Counted from the first letter of the stretch, positions 48,448 to 58,647 are shown. The stretch: 64,000 nucleotides of DNA from Dehalococcoidia bacterium (GCA_021295965.1 JAGWBI010000002.1:80110-144109), one strand, 5' to 3'. Notes: generated from the sequence alone by a model not told the origin. Program-made: numbers and translations.

Positions 48448-49392
48448 TCATTCGACGTGCTGCATCACGTCGTTTGCGAACCAGTCGAGCCGTTCCAACC
48501 CCTGGCTTAAGTCGCTACCGCGGATGTCGAATATGATGTGGGAGACCCCTATCTCCGAGTATGTGTGGACATCCTCCAGGATGGCGTCTGCTGACCCGGA
48601 AAACCGGCGGCGCGGACCTGTCTGCATAGTCCCAGGGTCATACAGGGGAGCCTTCATCGAAACCTGGATTGCGCTGGGATCCCGGCCCGCGCGTTCCGCG
48701 AACCGGTTGAGCGTGACCAGATCTCCAGCCAGTTCCTCCGGTTCCAACGTGGCCGCCGGAATGGTGCCGACGGGATGCCAGCCATCTCCGATCGTGGCAG
48801 CTCGCCGGATGGCGGGGCCGCTCTGGCCTCCCACCCAGATGGGCGGGTGCGGTTTCTGCACCGGCTTGGGCAGAAACTGAATGCCGGAGAATTGGACGTA
48901 CCGACCCTCGAACTCGGGGTTCGGGCTGGTCCACAGTTCTTTGTAGGCCCGCAGGTATTCGTCCGTCACTGCGCCGCGTTCAGCGAAGGGAGGCGCGTCC
49001 AGGGCCTCAAATTCCTCCTCCATCCAGCCCACGCCGACACCCAGGATCAGTCGGCCACGGGACAATACGTCCAGAGTGGCCAGTATCTTCGCGGCTAGTA
49101 TCGGCGGGCGGTAGGGTACGATCATGACGCTGGGCACCAGGCGGATGTTTTCCGTGATGCCGGCCAGGTAGGTCAAGAGGGTCAACTGTTCAAAATATTC
49201 CCCGCTCTCGCCGGTTGGGAACTCGCCGCCTACGGTGTAGGGATATGGCGAGTCGATCCGGTTGGGAACCAATACGTGGTCTCCGGCTACCATGCAGTAG
49301 AAACCGAGTCGGTCGCCGGTTTGAGCGATCTGCGCCAATGGCCCGGGCTGGGCGTTGGGGCCATGATTGGGGAGATAGAAGCCGAATTCCAT
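48448..49392 (-). CDS. LLM class F420-dependent oxidoreductase
   Basis: MEFGFYLPNHGPNAQPGPLAQIAQTGDRLGFYCMVAGDHVLVPNRIDSPYPY; LDVLSRGRLILGVGVGWMEEEFEAL; PHPPIWVGGQSGPAIRRAATIGDGW. Confidence 0.93.
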   Translation of the reverse strand: MEFGFYLPNHGPNAQPGPLAQIAQTGDRLGFYCMVAGDHVLVPNRIDSPYPYTVGGEFPTGESGEYFEQLTLLTYLAGITENIRLVPSVMIVPYRPPILAAKILATLDVLSRGRLILGVGVGWMEEEFEALDAPPFAERGAVTDEYLRAYKELWTSPNPEFEGRYVQFSGIQFLPKPVQKPHPPIWVGGQSGPAIRRAATIGDGWHPVGTIPAATLEPEELAGDLVTLNRFAERAGRDPSAIQVSMKAPLYDPGTMQTGPRRRFSGSADAILEDVHTYSEIGVSHIIFDIRGSDLSQGLERLDWFANDVMQHVE

Positions 49393-49426
49393 GGCGATGC
49401 TCCTTGATTGGCCGGCAGAATCGGAC

Positions 49427-49570
49427 CTAGAAGTTGATGCACCACTCGTTGATGCACCAGTGTCCGTCCACCAGAATGAGTCCCAAAATGATCGCTGCGA
49501 TCACCAGCCCGGTCACTAGACCAAGCGCGCAACCGCATCCACGATTGAAAGAACCAAAAAATGCTGCCAT
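49427..49570 (-). CDS. Candidate 47-aa Cys-containing single-pass membrane microprotein (not in ORF track)
   Basis: Minus-strand ATG ORF reading MAAFFGSFNRGCGCALGLVTGLVIAAIILGLILVDGHWCINEWCINF*; hydrophobic core; lies in an otherwise empty gap. Confidence 0.45.
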   Translation of the reverse strand: MAAFFGSFNRGCGCALGLVTGLVIAAIILGLILVDGHWCINEWCINF

Positions 49571-49680
49571 ACACGTCGGTGGTGCTGGGAGTGATTGATC
49601 GGGCATCGGCCCGCGTGCTGATATAATAGCGCAGGCTATTTTGCTCCCTCAACCTGTCAAATGCTCAAGGAGATACCACC

Positions 49681-50100
49681 ATGCCCAACATCACTCTGGA
49701 TCAAGCCGAAGCCGTGCTGGCCGGCGCCAAGGCGGCCGCCCTGGAACTGGGTAAAGCGTTCAGTTTTTCTGTAGTGGACGCGCGAGGCGATCTCATTACA
49801 ATGTGCAAGATGGACGGTTCAGCCTGGCGTACCCCCTACGTGTCGCGAGGCAAGGCAAGGGCGTCGGCGTGTTTTGGGGAACCCAGCGGCGACCTGACCG
49901 AACGCTCCACCACGCCCATTATGCGGGCCGTTATGGAGGTCGAACGAGGCGAGTTCGTCCCGGGACAAGGCGCACTGCCCATCTACATGAACAGTGAACT
50001 GATCGGAGCGGTGGGAGGCAGCGGCGGCACAGCCCAGGAAGACGAGGACTGCTCCAGGGCGGGCATAGCGAGGCTGTCCGGAGCCAGCGCCGGCCGGTAG
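49681..50100 (+). CDS. GlcG/HbpS family heme-binding-like protein
   Basis: ITLDQAEAVLAGAKAAALELGKAFSFSVVDARGDLITMCKMDGSAWRTPYVSRGKARASACFGEPS...GALPIYMNSELIGAVGGSGGTAQEDEDCSRAGIARL. Confidence 0.9.
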   Translation: MPNITLDQAEAVLAGAKAAALELGKAFSFSVVDARGDLITMCKMDGSAWRTPYVSRGKARASACFGEPSGDLTERSTTPIMRAVMEVERGEFVPGQGALPIYMNSELIGAVGGSGGTAQEDEDCSRAGIARLSGASAGR

Positions 50101-50187
50101 AGTGACGCCCCGCAAAATTCCGTTGTTCCGCTCTCACGATATGGTCTAAAGCCGCGACTGCTGCTCAACCCATGTCTGGACATCGTC

Positions 50188-50217
50188 AGGCCCCGCTCAT
50201 CCGGGCGGGGCCTTTCT
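50188..50217. terminator. Terminator-like hairpin between converging genes
   Basis: aggccccgc-tcatccgg-gcggggcct followed by ttct. Confidence 0.6.
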
Positions 50218-50239
50218 GATGCGCCACATCAAAATGGAG

Positions 50240-50533
50240 TCAGTCCGTGGAGGCTACCTCAAAGTGCTTCACCCAGTATTCTCCGCGATAAAGATGCTCG
50301 ACTTCACGCGCGATGTTGGCCCTGAACTCGCTGGTCTCGTAGGCGCGGAGGTCGCCGAGGGTATCCCAGACGCTGACGCTGATCCCCTCGTCGGGATCCT
50401 CTGTGCTGCGTATCAGCTGGCGTTCCTTTAGACCCTGGGGGGCAGTGCCGGTGGCGACACGCTCGTGGTAATGCCGCTCGAATTCTTCCCAAGAGCCGGC
50501 GCGGAGCTTGCCCCAGACCATTCTGATGAACAT
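50240..50533 (-). CDS. Antibiotic biosynthesis monooxygenase-like small protein
   Basis: MFIRMVWGKLRAGSWEEFERHYHERVATGTAPQGLKERQLIRSTEDPDEGISVSVWDTLGDLRAYE. Confidence 0.75.
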   Translation of the reverse strand: MFIRMVWGKLRAGSWEEFERHYHERVATGTAPQGLKERQLIRSTEDPDEGISVSVWDTLGDLRAYETSEFRANIAREVEHLYRGEYWVKHFEVASTD

Positions 50534-50590
50534 ATTAGCGTTGCCTCCTTTGTTGGCGGCCGACCATTGGCGGCCGGCATCGTATGCGAA

Positions 50591-51280
50591 TTAATGCTCC
50601 AAGTCGCCCGCCGCATGGGCGATGATTTGGGCCGCAGTATCGTTGCTCATGTGCCCCATGTCTAACATGATGTGGTAAAGGGTAGGTTCGTGGGGCGAGA
50701 CCTTGAAGAATTTCTGGAAGAACCTTTCCCTGGCTTCCTCCAAATCTTCGAGATACGCACGGGCACGGGGTTCATCCAGATGTTCTCGTTCCATGATTGT
50801 CGAGACACGCTTGGACATTGGGGCCAGCATTCCTACGTGCAGCACTCCGGGCGTGTCCCCTAGGATGACGTTGGCGCCACGGCCGATGATTACGACATGG
50901 CCAGCTTGTGCCAGGTTACGAACAACTTCTCTGGTTGTCTCCATGAAAACCTGGTCATTGACCCGCTGAACACGGGAGGATGGCTCCCCAGCGAGTTCGT
51001 GGTATGTTTCGGGCAGGGTTTCAATCCCTACCCCCAGATCGTAATCTCCGGAAACGGCGGCCCTTTCCAGCACCCGACCCAACAGCGCGGCCACCCGATC
51101 ACCGAAACGTTCCACCCGCTGTTCTTTGGCGATCAAGTTGGATACGGGTGAACCGATGATGCGGGCCGCTTCAGCAAAGACCATGCGGTCAACGTAGTTA
51201 AGATGCAGGTCGTGGGCGACCTGCTGTCCTACGGCAATGGAGCCGGCCCCAATCGGTCCGTTAATCGTGATTACGGGCAT
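50591..51280 (-). CDS. Cytidylate kinase-like family protein
   Basis: MPVITINGPIGAGSIAVGQQVAHDLHLNYVDRMVFAEAAR...GHVVIIGRGANVILGDTPGVLHVGMLAPMSKRVSTIMERE. Confidence 0.85.
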   Translation of the reverse strand: MPVITINGPIGAGSIAVGQQVAHDLHLNYVDRMVFAEAARIIGSPVSNLIAKEQRVERFGDRVAALLGRVLERAAVSGDYDLGVGIETLPETYHELAGEPSSRVQRVNDQVFMETTREVVRNLAQAGHVVIIGRGANVILGDTPGVLHVGMLAPMSKRVSTIMEREHLDEPRARAYLEDLEEARERFFQKFFKVSPHEPTLYHIMLDMGHMSNDTAAQIIAHAAGDLEH

Positions 51281-51422
51281 CCCAACCTCTCCTCGTTTAT
51301 ACGTCCAACGGGATAATATTTCCCACCACCATAATGACCAAATGATAACATAGATTGCGGCATGAACGGCCCCGCGGACGTTTGGGGCCGGTGTCCCGGC
51401 GTCTCGGAAGCCGGTAGAGAAA

Positions 51423-51445
51423 AGGGCAGGCGTTTCGCCTGCCCC
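51423..51445 (-). terminator. Rho-independent terminator downstream of pnp
   Basis: Minus strand gggcaggcgaaacgcctgcccttttctc. Confidence 0.75.
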
Positions 51446-51476
51446 CGTGTTGGTTTTTTACCAACTAAGTGCCGAG

Positions 51477-54044
51477 CTAACGTCGCGCTCCTCCGCCGCC
51501 AAGAAAGCGGCGATCTGACGGATTACGTCCTCCACTTCCACCGGTAGGACGGCCCGGGGGCCGGCGTGGCCCGCGGTCCCGGTCATTAGACTCGCTGCCC
51601 AGCATGGAGTTTCGGTCGCGTTCCCGGTCTCGTTCGCGTCCTCCACCGTAGTTGCCCCGGCCACCTCCGCCTCCACCTCCATAGTTGCCGCGACCGGATC
51701 CGGATCCAGATCCAGAACCGGATCCAGAACCGGCGCGGTCGCGTCCTCCGCCGTATCCTCCCCGGTCCCGGCCGCGATCCCGGTCCCGGTCGAAACCGCC
51801 TCGCGGACCGCGCCCACGATCCCGATCGCCGCCGTATCCGCCTCTGGCTGGGCCCCGGTCGCGATCAAACCCGCCGCGTGGCCCGCGATCCCGATCGCCT
51901 TGATTGCTCCGTTCCGAAAAACCCGCCGGAGGCTCGGCATCGCCCATCAACGCACGACGCGAGAGATTGATTCGACCCATATGGTCGATTTCGTGGATCA
52001 TAACGGTGATTTCCTGTCCGATGTCCACGTTTTCGTAGGCCAGATCTCCCAGATCTTCGTTGCGGACCAGGCCGTCCTTGCCGCCCGGGGTTAGCTCTAC
52101 GAAAACACCAAAGTTGGTGGTGCGCGTTATCTTGCCAGTGATGATGTCGCCCACTTCGGGATCCCGAGTGAGGCCGTCAACCCGACTGCGAGCCAACTCG
52201 ATCATGGATTGATCGTTCGAGGAAATGATGACGGCGCCGTCGTCTGCCACGTCGATGCCGCAACCGGTTTCCTCCTGAATCGCCCGGATCACTCGCCCAC
52301 CAGGGCCGATCAAAGCGCCAATTTTCTCGACAGGGATCTGCATCCGCACCAACTTGGGCGCGTATCGGCTCATCTGCGCTCGCGGTTCCGAGATGGCTTC
52401 GGCCATGCGGGCCAGGATGTGAAGGCGACCCACTCGCGCCTGCTCCAAGGCCTCGCTGAGTAGTTCCTGGGTCAGGCCGTCGATCTTGACGTCCATCTGA
52501 AGAGCATTGATGCCGCGCTCGGTTCCGGCAACTTTGAAATCCATGTCACCGAGGAAATCCTCAATTCCCTGGATGTCGCTGAGGACGGCGTATGCATCAC
52601 TGGATCCATCAGTGATCAAGCCCATAGCGATACCGGCCACCGGCGCAGCCAACGGGACTCCGGCGTCCATCAGTGCCATGGAAGATCCACAGACGCTACC
52701 CATGGAAGTGGATCCATTGGAAGCCAACACTTCGCTGACCACGCGGACGGTGTACGGAAATTCTTCTTCGGGTGGCATGGCCGCCATGATCGCCCGTTCC
52801 GCCAGGGCGCCGTGGCCAATCTCCCGTCTGCCAGGCGAACCAACCCGCCGGGCTTCACCGACGCTATACGGGGGGAAGTTGTAGTGGTGCATGAACTGTT
52901 TGGTATTGTCTGGGCCGACCGTGTCCAGCGTCTGTTTCATCGACAATGACGCCAGGGTAGCCACCGACAGTACTTGCGTTTGACCGCGAGTGAACAGCCC
53001 GCTGCCGTGGGCGCGGGGCAGCTCGCCCACACTACAGGTGATTGGGCGGATTTCGTCCGTTCCCCGGCCATCCGGGCGGACGTTTTTTTCCAGGATCCGT
53101 CCTCGAACTTCCTTCTTCACCAGGTTCTTGAACGCCTCGGCAATCTCGGCGCCCGAGTAGTCTTCGGCCAACTGTGCGGCAACTTCAGTTTCCACCGCGT
53201 CCAAGCCGGCGTCTCGTTCGCTCTTGAAGGAGTTTTGCTCAAGGATCTCGGCGATCCGCCCATTGACCAGGGCATCAACCTTGGTTTGGCGTTGTTCAGC
53301 GGACTCGTAGTCGAAATGGACTTCGGTTTTTACGGCTCCCCGCTCTGCCACCAACCGGTCAATCAGGTCGATGGTTTGCGCGTTGCTCTCATGGGCCAGG
53401 CGAATTCCTTCCAGGATAATTTCTTCGGGAACCTCCACCGACCCAGACTCCACCATCATAATGGCGTGCCGGTTGCTCGCTACCACCATGTTAAGTTGGG
53501 CGGAGCTCGCATCCTTGAAGCTGGAATTGATCCGGTAGTCGTTTCCATCCCAAGTGACCCGGCAGGCCCCAATAGGGCCATCGAAGGGGATTTGACTGAT
53601 GGAGAGCGCGGCGGAAGCAGCGACCATGCCCAGAGTTTCCGGAGGATGGTTTTCGTCCACGGAAAGGACCGTAATGATGACCTGAATTTCGTTGTGGAGA
53701 CCCTTGGGGAACAGCGGACGTATGCTGCGGTCAGTTAGGCGGGCCGAGAGAATGGCCTCGGTTCCAGGGCGTCCTTCGCGGCGGAAGAAACTCCCGGGGA
53801 TCTTGCCTACGGCGTAGAGGCGTTCTTCGAATTCCACCGTCAGAGGGAGGAAATCGATACCTTCACGTGCCTGATCTGACATAACGGCGGTGGCCAGCAG
53901 AATGGTCTCGCCGCACGTGATGGTCACGGAGCCGTGGGCCTGCTGTGCCCAGCGTCCCGTTTCGAGGACAATGGGATGCCCGCCAATCTCCCCGTCGATG
54001 GCAAATGGGTTCATCAATTCGCTTGCGGCGTCAGTAGTTGTCAT
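51477..54044 (-). CDS. pnp: Polyribonucleotide nucleotidyltransferase with RGG/RDR-rich C-terminal extension
   Basis: [91 protein letters not shown]1 [29 protein letters not shown]. Confidence 0.97.
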   Translation of the reverse strand: MTTTDAASELMNPFAIDGEIGGHPIVLETGRWAQQAHGSVTITCGETILLATAVMSDQAREGIDFLPLTVEFEERLYAVGKIPGSFFRREGRPGTEAILSARLTDRSIRPLFPKGLHNEIQVIITVLSVDENHPPETLGMVAASAALSISQIPFDGPIGACRVTWDGNDYRINSSFKDASSAQLNMVVASNRHAIMMVESGSVEVPEEIILEGIRLAHESNAQTIDLIDRLVAERGAVKTEVHFDYESAEQRQTKVDALVNGRIAEILEQNSFKSERDAGLDAVETEVAAQLAEDYSGAEIAEAFKNLVKKEVRGRILEKNVRPDGRGTDEIRPITCSVGELPRAHGSGLFTRGQTQVLSVATLASLSMKQTLDTVGPDNTKQFMHHYNFPPYSVGEARRVGSPGRREIGHGALAERAIMAAMPPEEEFPYTVRVVSEVLASNGSTSMGSVCGSSMALMDAGVPLAAPVAGIAMGLITDGSSDAYAVLSDIQGIEDFLGDMDFKVAGTERGINALQMDVKIDGLTQELLSEALEQARVGRLHILARMAEAISEPRAQMSRYAPKLVRMQIPVEKIGALIGPGGRVIRAIQEETGCGIDVADDGAVIISSNDQSMIELARSRVDGLTRDPEVGDIITGKITRTTNFGVFVELTPGGKDGLVRNEDLGDLAYENVDIGQEITVMIHEIDHMGRINLSRRALMGDAEPPAGFSERSNQGDRDRGPRGGFDRDRGPARGGYGGDRDRGRGPRGGFDRDRDRGRDRGGYGGGRDRAGSGSGSGSGSGSGRGNYGGGGGGGRGNYGGGRERDRERDRNSMLGSESNDRDRGPRRPPGRPTGGSGGRNPSDRRFLGGGGARR
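51640..51900 (-). repeat. Low-complexity coding repeat in the pnp 3' end
   Basis: Encodes [85 protein letters not shown]. Confidence 0.9.
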
Positions 54045-54462
54045 AACAGTAAGTTCTTCTACCTCATCTTCCTGTCGTGTCGCTGCCCACCGCACTTGTT
54101 CGCCTAGCGGCCGGCTTTCAGGGGATTGCGGGGGCGTTATATCGGTTCTTCCTTTTGCAAACACGCGTGGTTACTGGGCTGCGGACATCAGGGTTAAACG
54201 CAATAGTGCGTTAGTCCTGTGTCGCCTCACATCATCACAGTCGATCCTTCGTTAGCGCATTTTTGGCGCGTCCTGGGGGCGGTAAACGGAAATCACAAGT
54301 CGCTGGTTAGGGCCGCCAACTGGCGCGGTTTGGGAACCAGAGCGGAACGCCCGTGCGCGACAGTTCGCGTACGCGCCACTGCAACAATATCCGTGACTTT
54401 CGACCGCCCACCTCGGACTATGGGCGCGCCATGAAGCCGTGCAGACTGGGGCTGGCCGCTGT

Positions 54463-54729
54463 TTAGCGACGCAACCCGAGCCTATTGATCAACCGCTGGT
54501 ATCGTCCAACGTCTTCTCGGCTCAAGTAATTGAGCAGACGGCGTCGTTTCGACACCATGGTTACAAGGCCGCGACGTGAATGCACGTCTTTCCGATGGGT
54601 CCGGAGATGGTCCGTCACCTGCCTGATGCGTTCGGTCAACATGGCGACCTGCAGCTCGGTGGAACCAGTGTCCTTTTCGTGGGTACGGTATTCCTTGATG
54701 ATTCCCTGTTTGACGTCCGCTTCCAACAT
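54463..54729 (-). CDS. rpsO: 30S ribosomal protein S15
   Basis: [75 protein letters not shown]. Confidence 0.98.
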   Translation of the reverse strand: MLEADVKQGIIKEYRTHEKDTGSTELQVAMLTERIRQVTDHLRTHRKDVHSRRGLVTMVSKRRRLLNYLSREDVGRYQRLINRLGLRR

Positions 54730-55740
54730 CGGTCGTTTCTAACCTTTCCTTTCCATTCAGTTTTGCGTTGTTTCTCTGTTCGCCCAACAGGTTAACACGT
54801 GATAGAAAAATAGGCAACTGAACTGAAATACCTGTTCGCTTCACAATAAACGCGCCCAGTTGGGAGGAATGCTCACTCTCATTGAAGTCCGCATAATGCC
54901 GTCGTTGTTGGGCGGAGATGGATGACAATAACCTACAGGCATCAAAACGGACGTTGACATTCCGATGCGGAGTGTTCCCTTTCTTGGGGATGTTCTCGAA
55001 TTTCCTGATATACCCTGCAGGGGGGTCATGGTATGTGTTTGGACCGGTATTCGCCGCAACTTGCCCGTATTTCGAATTGCTCGGCGTACGACAGAGGTTG
55101 AACTTGATTAATTTGCCTGACGCACCGCCGATACATTGGTGCCGTGACGGGCAGCCGCTGCGCCTGCCCCGCAGCGCCGCCGCCGGCGCTGCACAAACGC
55201 TTCCTTCACTTTGCCGCGTCGCAACAATGGGCACGCGACACCTACCGCGCGTTCTCAGCAAGTGCCGGCCCACGCTCTCGATCCTTGGTGCCATCTCCAC
55301 TGTAATCGGAATTCGCCCCGGCTTTGCTTCCCGCCTCTCTCACGTTGCGTCGGGCCTCCAACCACGAGCCCGTGGCGCGCCTGCCGGTCGGAATGCCGGT
55401 AAAACCATTGTCCAGTTGCAAGTTCAAGCGTGGCTCGATGTCTGTTGTTCCTGTTCGCTGCGCCCGCGTGGGTGCGTTTCGCGTTGAAACGACCGGAACT
55501 CGGTCGCCAGTTATCTGGGGGTTCTGCGGGGAGCCCGCGCTATAATCGTGCCCAGCAGAAATAAAGATCCTCGCTAGAGTTGCTACGATGCCATGGTTTC
55601 GTCCGCAATCATCTTGGGACAATGGCTTCAAAATCATTATCATTGGCAGCATTCTCTCGATCCCTGTGAAACCTCTCCACAGAAAATTAACGCAAGACCG
55701 TAGATGACAAACAATCGGTCCGATGTAGGGGCAAAAGAAC

Positions 55741-56763
55741 ATGCTGTTTGCCGCATTTCGTTCTGTGCCCATTCTGTTGCTGCCGGTCCTGCTCACCGGT
55801 GTATCCGGTTGCTTTGTGGGCAATTGGTTTGGGAGCGATTTACCGGCAGTTGCGTACGGCGTGTGGGACGGCGACGGCGGTCAAATATGGGTACTGGAAC
55901 CCGGAGGCAAAGACCCCGTTAGGGTATCACCCAGGAACGCGGATGCGAATTTGCCGCGTTGGTCACCCGGGCAGCGCCACCTGGCTTGGATCTCGCGGGG
56001 CGCAATATCAGAGTTGATGGTCCACGACGTTGAGACCGGCGAGACCGAGACGATAGTTACCGGTGTTGCGGAAACGCAACCGCCGATCTGGGCGCCCGGA
56101 TCCGACCGAATAGCTTACGTATCCGAGACGGACGGCGACCCTGATATTTACATGGTGGAACTGTCCGGCGGGCAAAAGACCCGCTTGACGTTCAATCCCG
56201 CGCGTGAGCAAATTGGCGATTGGTCGCCGGACGGTGAATGGTTAGTGTTCACCGAATCGGGGCGCGACGGGCTGTTGTTGCGTAATCCGAACGGAGTGAA
56301 TCGCATCGAATTGACCGGCGGGCCGGATTCCGATCCCGCCTGGTCCCCCAAAGGAGATCGCATCGCCTTCCTTCGCCAAACCGACGATGGACGGGACGTG
56401 TATGTTCTCCGGCCGACCAACTCCAACGATTGGACCGATAACACTGACGAGGTCTCTGTCTCCGAGGCTGAACATGATGAATCCGCCCCGGCGTGGTCTG
56501 CCAGTGGTCGCCGTTTGGCTTTCGTAGTACACTTCGACGACCAGACAGAAATCTTTACAGTCAATGTGGACGGGTCCGAGCGCGAACGTCTAACTCAGAA
56601 CACAGCGGATGACCTGATGCCCGTTTGGTCCGAAACCGGCAACAAGATAGCGTTCGTCTCGTATGCCTACGGGAATGCCGAGATCCTCTATATGAATGGC
56701 GACGGGTCGGAGCAGATGCGGCTCACCGTAAACGACGCGATGGACGCGCAGCCCGACTGGTAA
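55741..56763 (+). CDS. TolB/WD40-like (PD40) beta-propeller lipoprotein
   Basis: VLLTGVSGCF lipobox; repeats PPIWAPGSDRIAYVSETDGDPDIYMVELSGG, PAWSPKGDRIAFLRQTDDGRDVYVLRP, PVWSETGNKIAFVSYAYGNAEILYMNGDGSEQMRLT. Confidence 0.9.
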   Translation: MLFAAFRSVPILLLPVLLTGVSGCFVGNWFGSDLPAVAYGVWDGDGGQIWVLEPGGKDPVRVSPRNADANLPRWSPGQRHLAWISRGAISELMVHDVETGETETIVTGVAETQPPIWAPGSDRIAYVSETDGDPDIYMVELSGGQKTRLTFNPAREQIGDWSPDGEWLVFTESGRDGLLLRNPNGVNRIELTGGPDSDPAWSPKGDRIAFLRQTDDGRDVYVLRPTNSNDWTDNTDEVSVSEAEHDESAPAWSASGRRLAFVVHFDDQTEIFTVNVDGSERERLTQNTADDLMPVWSETGNKIAFVSYAYGNAEILYMNGDGSEQMRLTVNDAMDAQPDW

Positions 56764-56796
56764 GCGATCGGGCGCCGGGTAGAGTGAGTAGCCAGT

Positions 56797-57411
56797 ATGC
56801 CCGCATTGCCACCGGACATTGACCCTTCCGACGTGGGTGGGCTTCTCGCTGGACTCAGTTCGCCTTTGGCCGCTGTATCGGTCCGGGTGGGTGACGTGGT
56901 CAACGCGCAAATCGCCGTCGCGATCACCTCCGCATCCATAGTCCTGCACCGGCCGCGCCTCATCGTCCAGATTTATCACACCAACTATACTCACGACCTG
57001 ATTGGAGAAAGCGGCGCGCTGGCAGTCAACTTCCTCAACCATGATCAACTACCCCTTATCTGGGGGCTGGGAATGCGGTCGGGCCGCGATTGCGACAAGT
57101 TGGCGGATGTCGCCTACACCTCCGGTCCGACGGGTTGCCCGTTACTTGAGGGTAGCTTTGGCTACCTTGATTGCCGGGTGATCAACGCTATGGACGGCGG
57201 CGACATGACGGCGTTCCTCGTTGAGGTTTTGGCCGGCAAAACCAATGGCAGCCAACGTATGACCTGGCGTGAGGCCCGTCCCCGATTGCCCCAACGGTGG
57301 GCTGATGAATGGGATAGCAAAATCGCCGGCGAAATGAACATTTCGTTGGAGACGATGTCCGAGATTGACCCCGCTGCATGGGCGGACCGACGCCACAACC
57401 GCAACCGATGA
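56797..57411 (+). CDS. Flavin reductase-like domain protein
   Basis: AVSVRVGDVVNAQIAVAITSASIVLHRPRLIVQIYHTNYTHDLIGESGALAVNFLNHDQLPLIWGLGMRSGRDCDKLADV. Confidence 0.8.
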   Translation: MPALPPDIDPSDVGGLLAGLSSPLAAVSVRVGDVVNAQIAVAITSASIVLHRPRLIVQIYHTNYTHDLIGESGALAVNFLNHDQLPLIWGLGMRSGRDCDKLADVAYTSGPTGCPLLEGSFGYLDCRVINAMDGGDMTAFLVEVLAGKTNGSQRMTWREARPRLPQRWADEWDSKIAGEMNISLETMSEIDPAAWADRRHNRNR

Positions 57412-57471
57412 TAGAATTCCAGCAGACCGTCCGGTGATCAGTCAGGCCGGGCGCAATGCTGGTGAGTTGAA

Positions 57472-58647
57472 ATGAGCATTCAGCACATTGACACACTTAT
57501 GGACGACTCCGTCGCGGAGGTGGTCACCAAGATCCACGGAACTCCGGAGCAAACCGTCGTTGCGGTAGCCGGAGCCGGCAACTACGCTCTGGCTTGGCTG
57601 TTGGGTGTGGGCGGGGCGTCCCGCACTGTTCTGGAGACCCGCATCCCCTACGGGTACCTCGCCATGACCGACTTCCTCGGCGGGTACGCACCTGAGCAGA
57701 CCGTGTCGGGCGACACCGCGAGACGCATGGCACGCTCCGCCTGGCAGCGTGGTGTGTTCCTTCGCGAAACTGATGCGCCAATCGTTGGGTTGGGTTGCAC
57801 GGCCACCATCGCCACCGACCGCACCAAGCGCGGCGACCACCGGGTGTTTATCGCTACCTGGGACGACACCGGAGTCACTACCGATGCCGTGACCCTGGAA
57901 AAGGGCCTCCGGGAGCGGGCGGGAGAAGAGGACGTGGTGAGCCGATTGGTTATCGCCGCCCTGGCCCGGGCCTGCGGGCTGGAGCCGGACCTCGACCTGC
58001 GACTGGCCCCACAGGAAAGCCTGCTGACGGAGACATCGGACCACGGCGATCCCGTTCGCAGACTGCTCGACGGGGAAGCCGATTGGGTCACAGTGGATCC
58101 GGACGGCCACATGGAGGTCGAAGGCGAGCGGCCCCGTGCCTTGCTGCCTGGGTCCTTCAACCCAATGCACCGTGGACACGCTGAGTTGGCGGCGGCGGCG
58201 GAACATACGCTGGGCTCGCCGATAACCTACGAATTGTCCGTGGTCAACGTGGACAAACCTCCACTGAGGGCCGAGGAAATTCTGTCCAGAGTAAAGCAGT
58301 TTCGCGGAATCGGCCCTGTCGTGTTGACGCGGGCGGAGACGTTTCAGAAGAAAGCAAACTTGTTTCCCGGCTGCGGATTCGCCATTGGCTGGGACACCGC
58401 GGTCCGCCTGATCGAACCGCGCTATTACGGAGATTCCGAACCCGCCATGCTCACCGCATTGGCAGACATGTGGGCATCCGGATGCCGCTTCGCCGTTGGA
58501 GGCCGGAGCGACGCCGACAACGTTTTCCATACTCTGGGCGACGTTGGCGTTCCCGAAGGCTTTTGGCCGCTATTCTTGAACATCCCTGAAAGTGCCTTCC
58601 GCGCTGACATCTCTTCGACTGAACTGCGTAGGTTGAGCGCCGATTGA
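57472..58647 (+). CDS. Fusion: CinA-like N-terminal domain plus nucleotidyltransferase (NMN adenylyltransferase-like) C-terminal domain
   Basis: N-term VVAVAGAGNYALAWLLGVGGASRTVLETRIPYGYLAMTDFLGG...TARRMARSAWQRG...VGLGCTATIATDRTKRGDHRVFIA; C-term ALLPGSFNPMHRGHAELAAAAE and ADISSTELRRL nucleotidylyltransferase motifs. Confidence 0.8.
   Translation: MSIQHIDTLMDDSVAEVVTKIHGTPEQTVVAVAGAGNYALAWLLGVGGASRTVLETRIPYGYLAMTDFLGGYAPEQTVSGDTARRMARSAWQRGVFLRETDAPIVGLGCTATIATDRTKRGDHRVFIATWDDTGVTTDAVTLEKGLRERAGEEDVVSRLVIAALARACGLEPDLDLRLAPQESLLTETSDHGDPVRRLLDGEADWVTVDPDGHMEVEGERPRALLPGSFNPMHRGHAELAAAAEHTLGSPITYELSVVNVDKPPLRAEEILSRVKQFRGIGPVVLTRAETFQKKANLFPGCGFAIGWDTAVRLIEPRYYGDSEPAMLTALADMWASGCRFAVGGRSDADNVFHTLGDVGVPEGFWPLFLNIPESAFRADISSTELRRLSAD

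Noticed and set aside
50591-51280. Lack of a canonical P-loop Lys in the kinase-like protein (GPIGAGSIAVG) as a sign of inactivation
   Set aside because: Cytidylate-kinase-like family members commonly deviate here; not enough to claim loss of function.
51685-51903. 72-aa plus-strand Pro/Arg/Ser/Asp repeat ORF ([16 protein letters not shown]...)
   Set aside because: Reverse-complement reading of the pnp low-complexity tail; not an independent gene.
54482-55300. 272-aa minus-strand ORF overlapping rpsO
   Set aside because: Overlaps rpsO in another frame; the S15 frame is unambiguous.
55242-55823. 193-aa minus-strand ORF in the rpsO-TolB gap
   Set aside because: No domain or plausible start context; left as an unexplained region rather than called as a gene.
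57442-58530. 362-aa minus-strand ORF opposite the CinA/nucleotidyltransferase fusion
   Set aside because: The plus strand has recognisable catalytic motifs; the minus frame has none.
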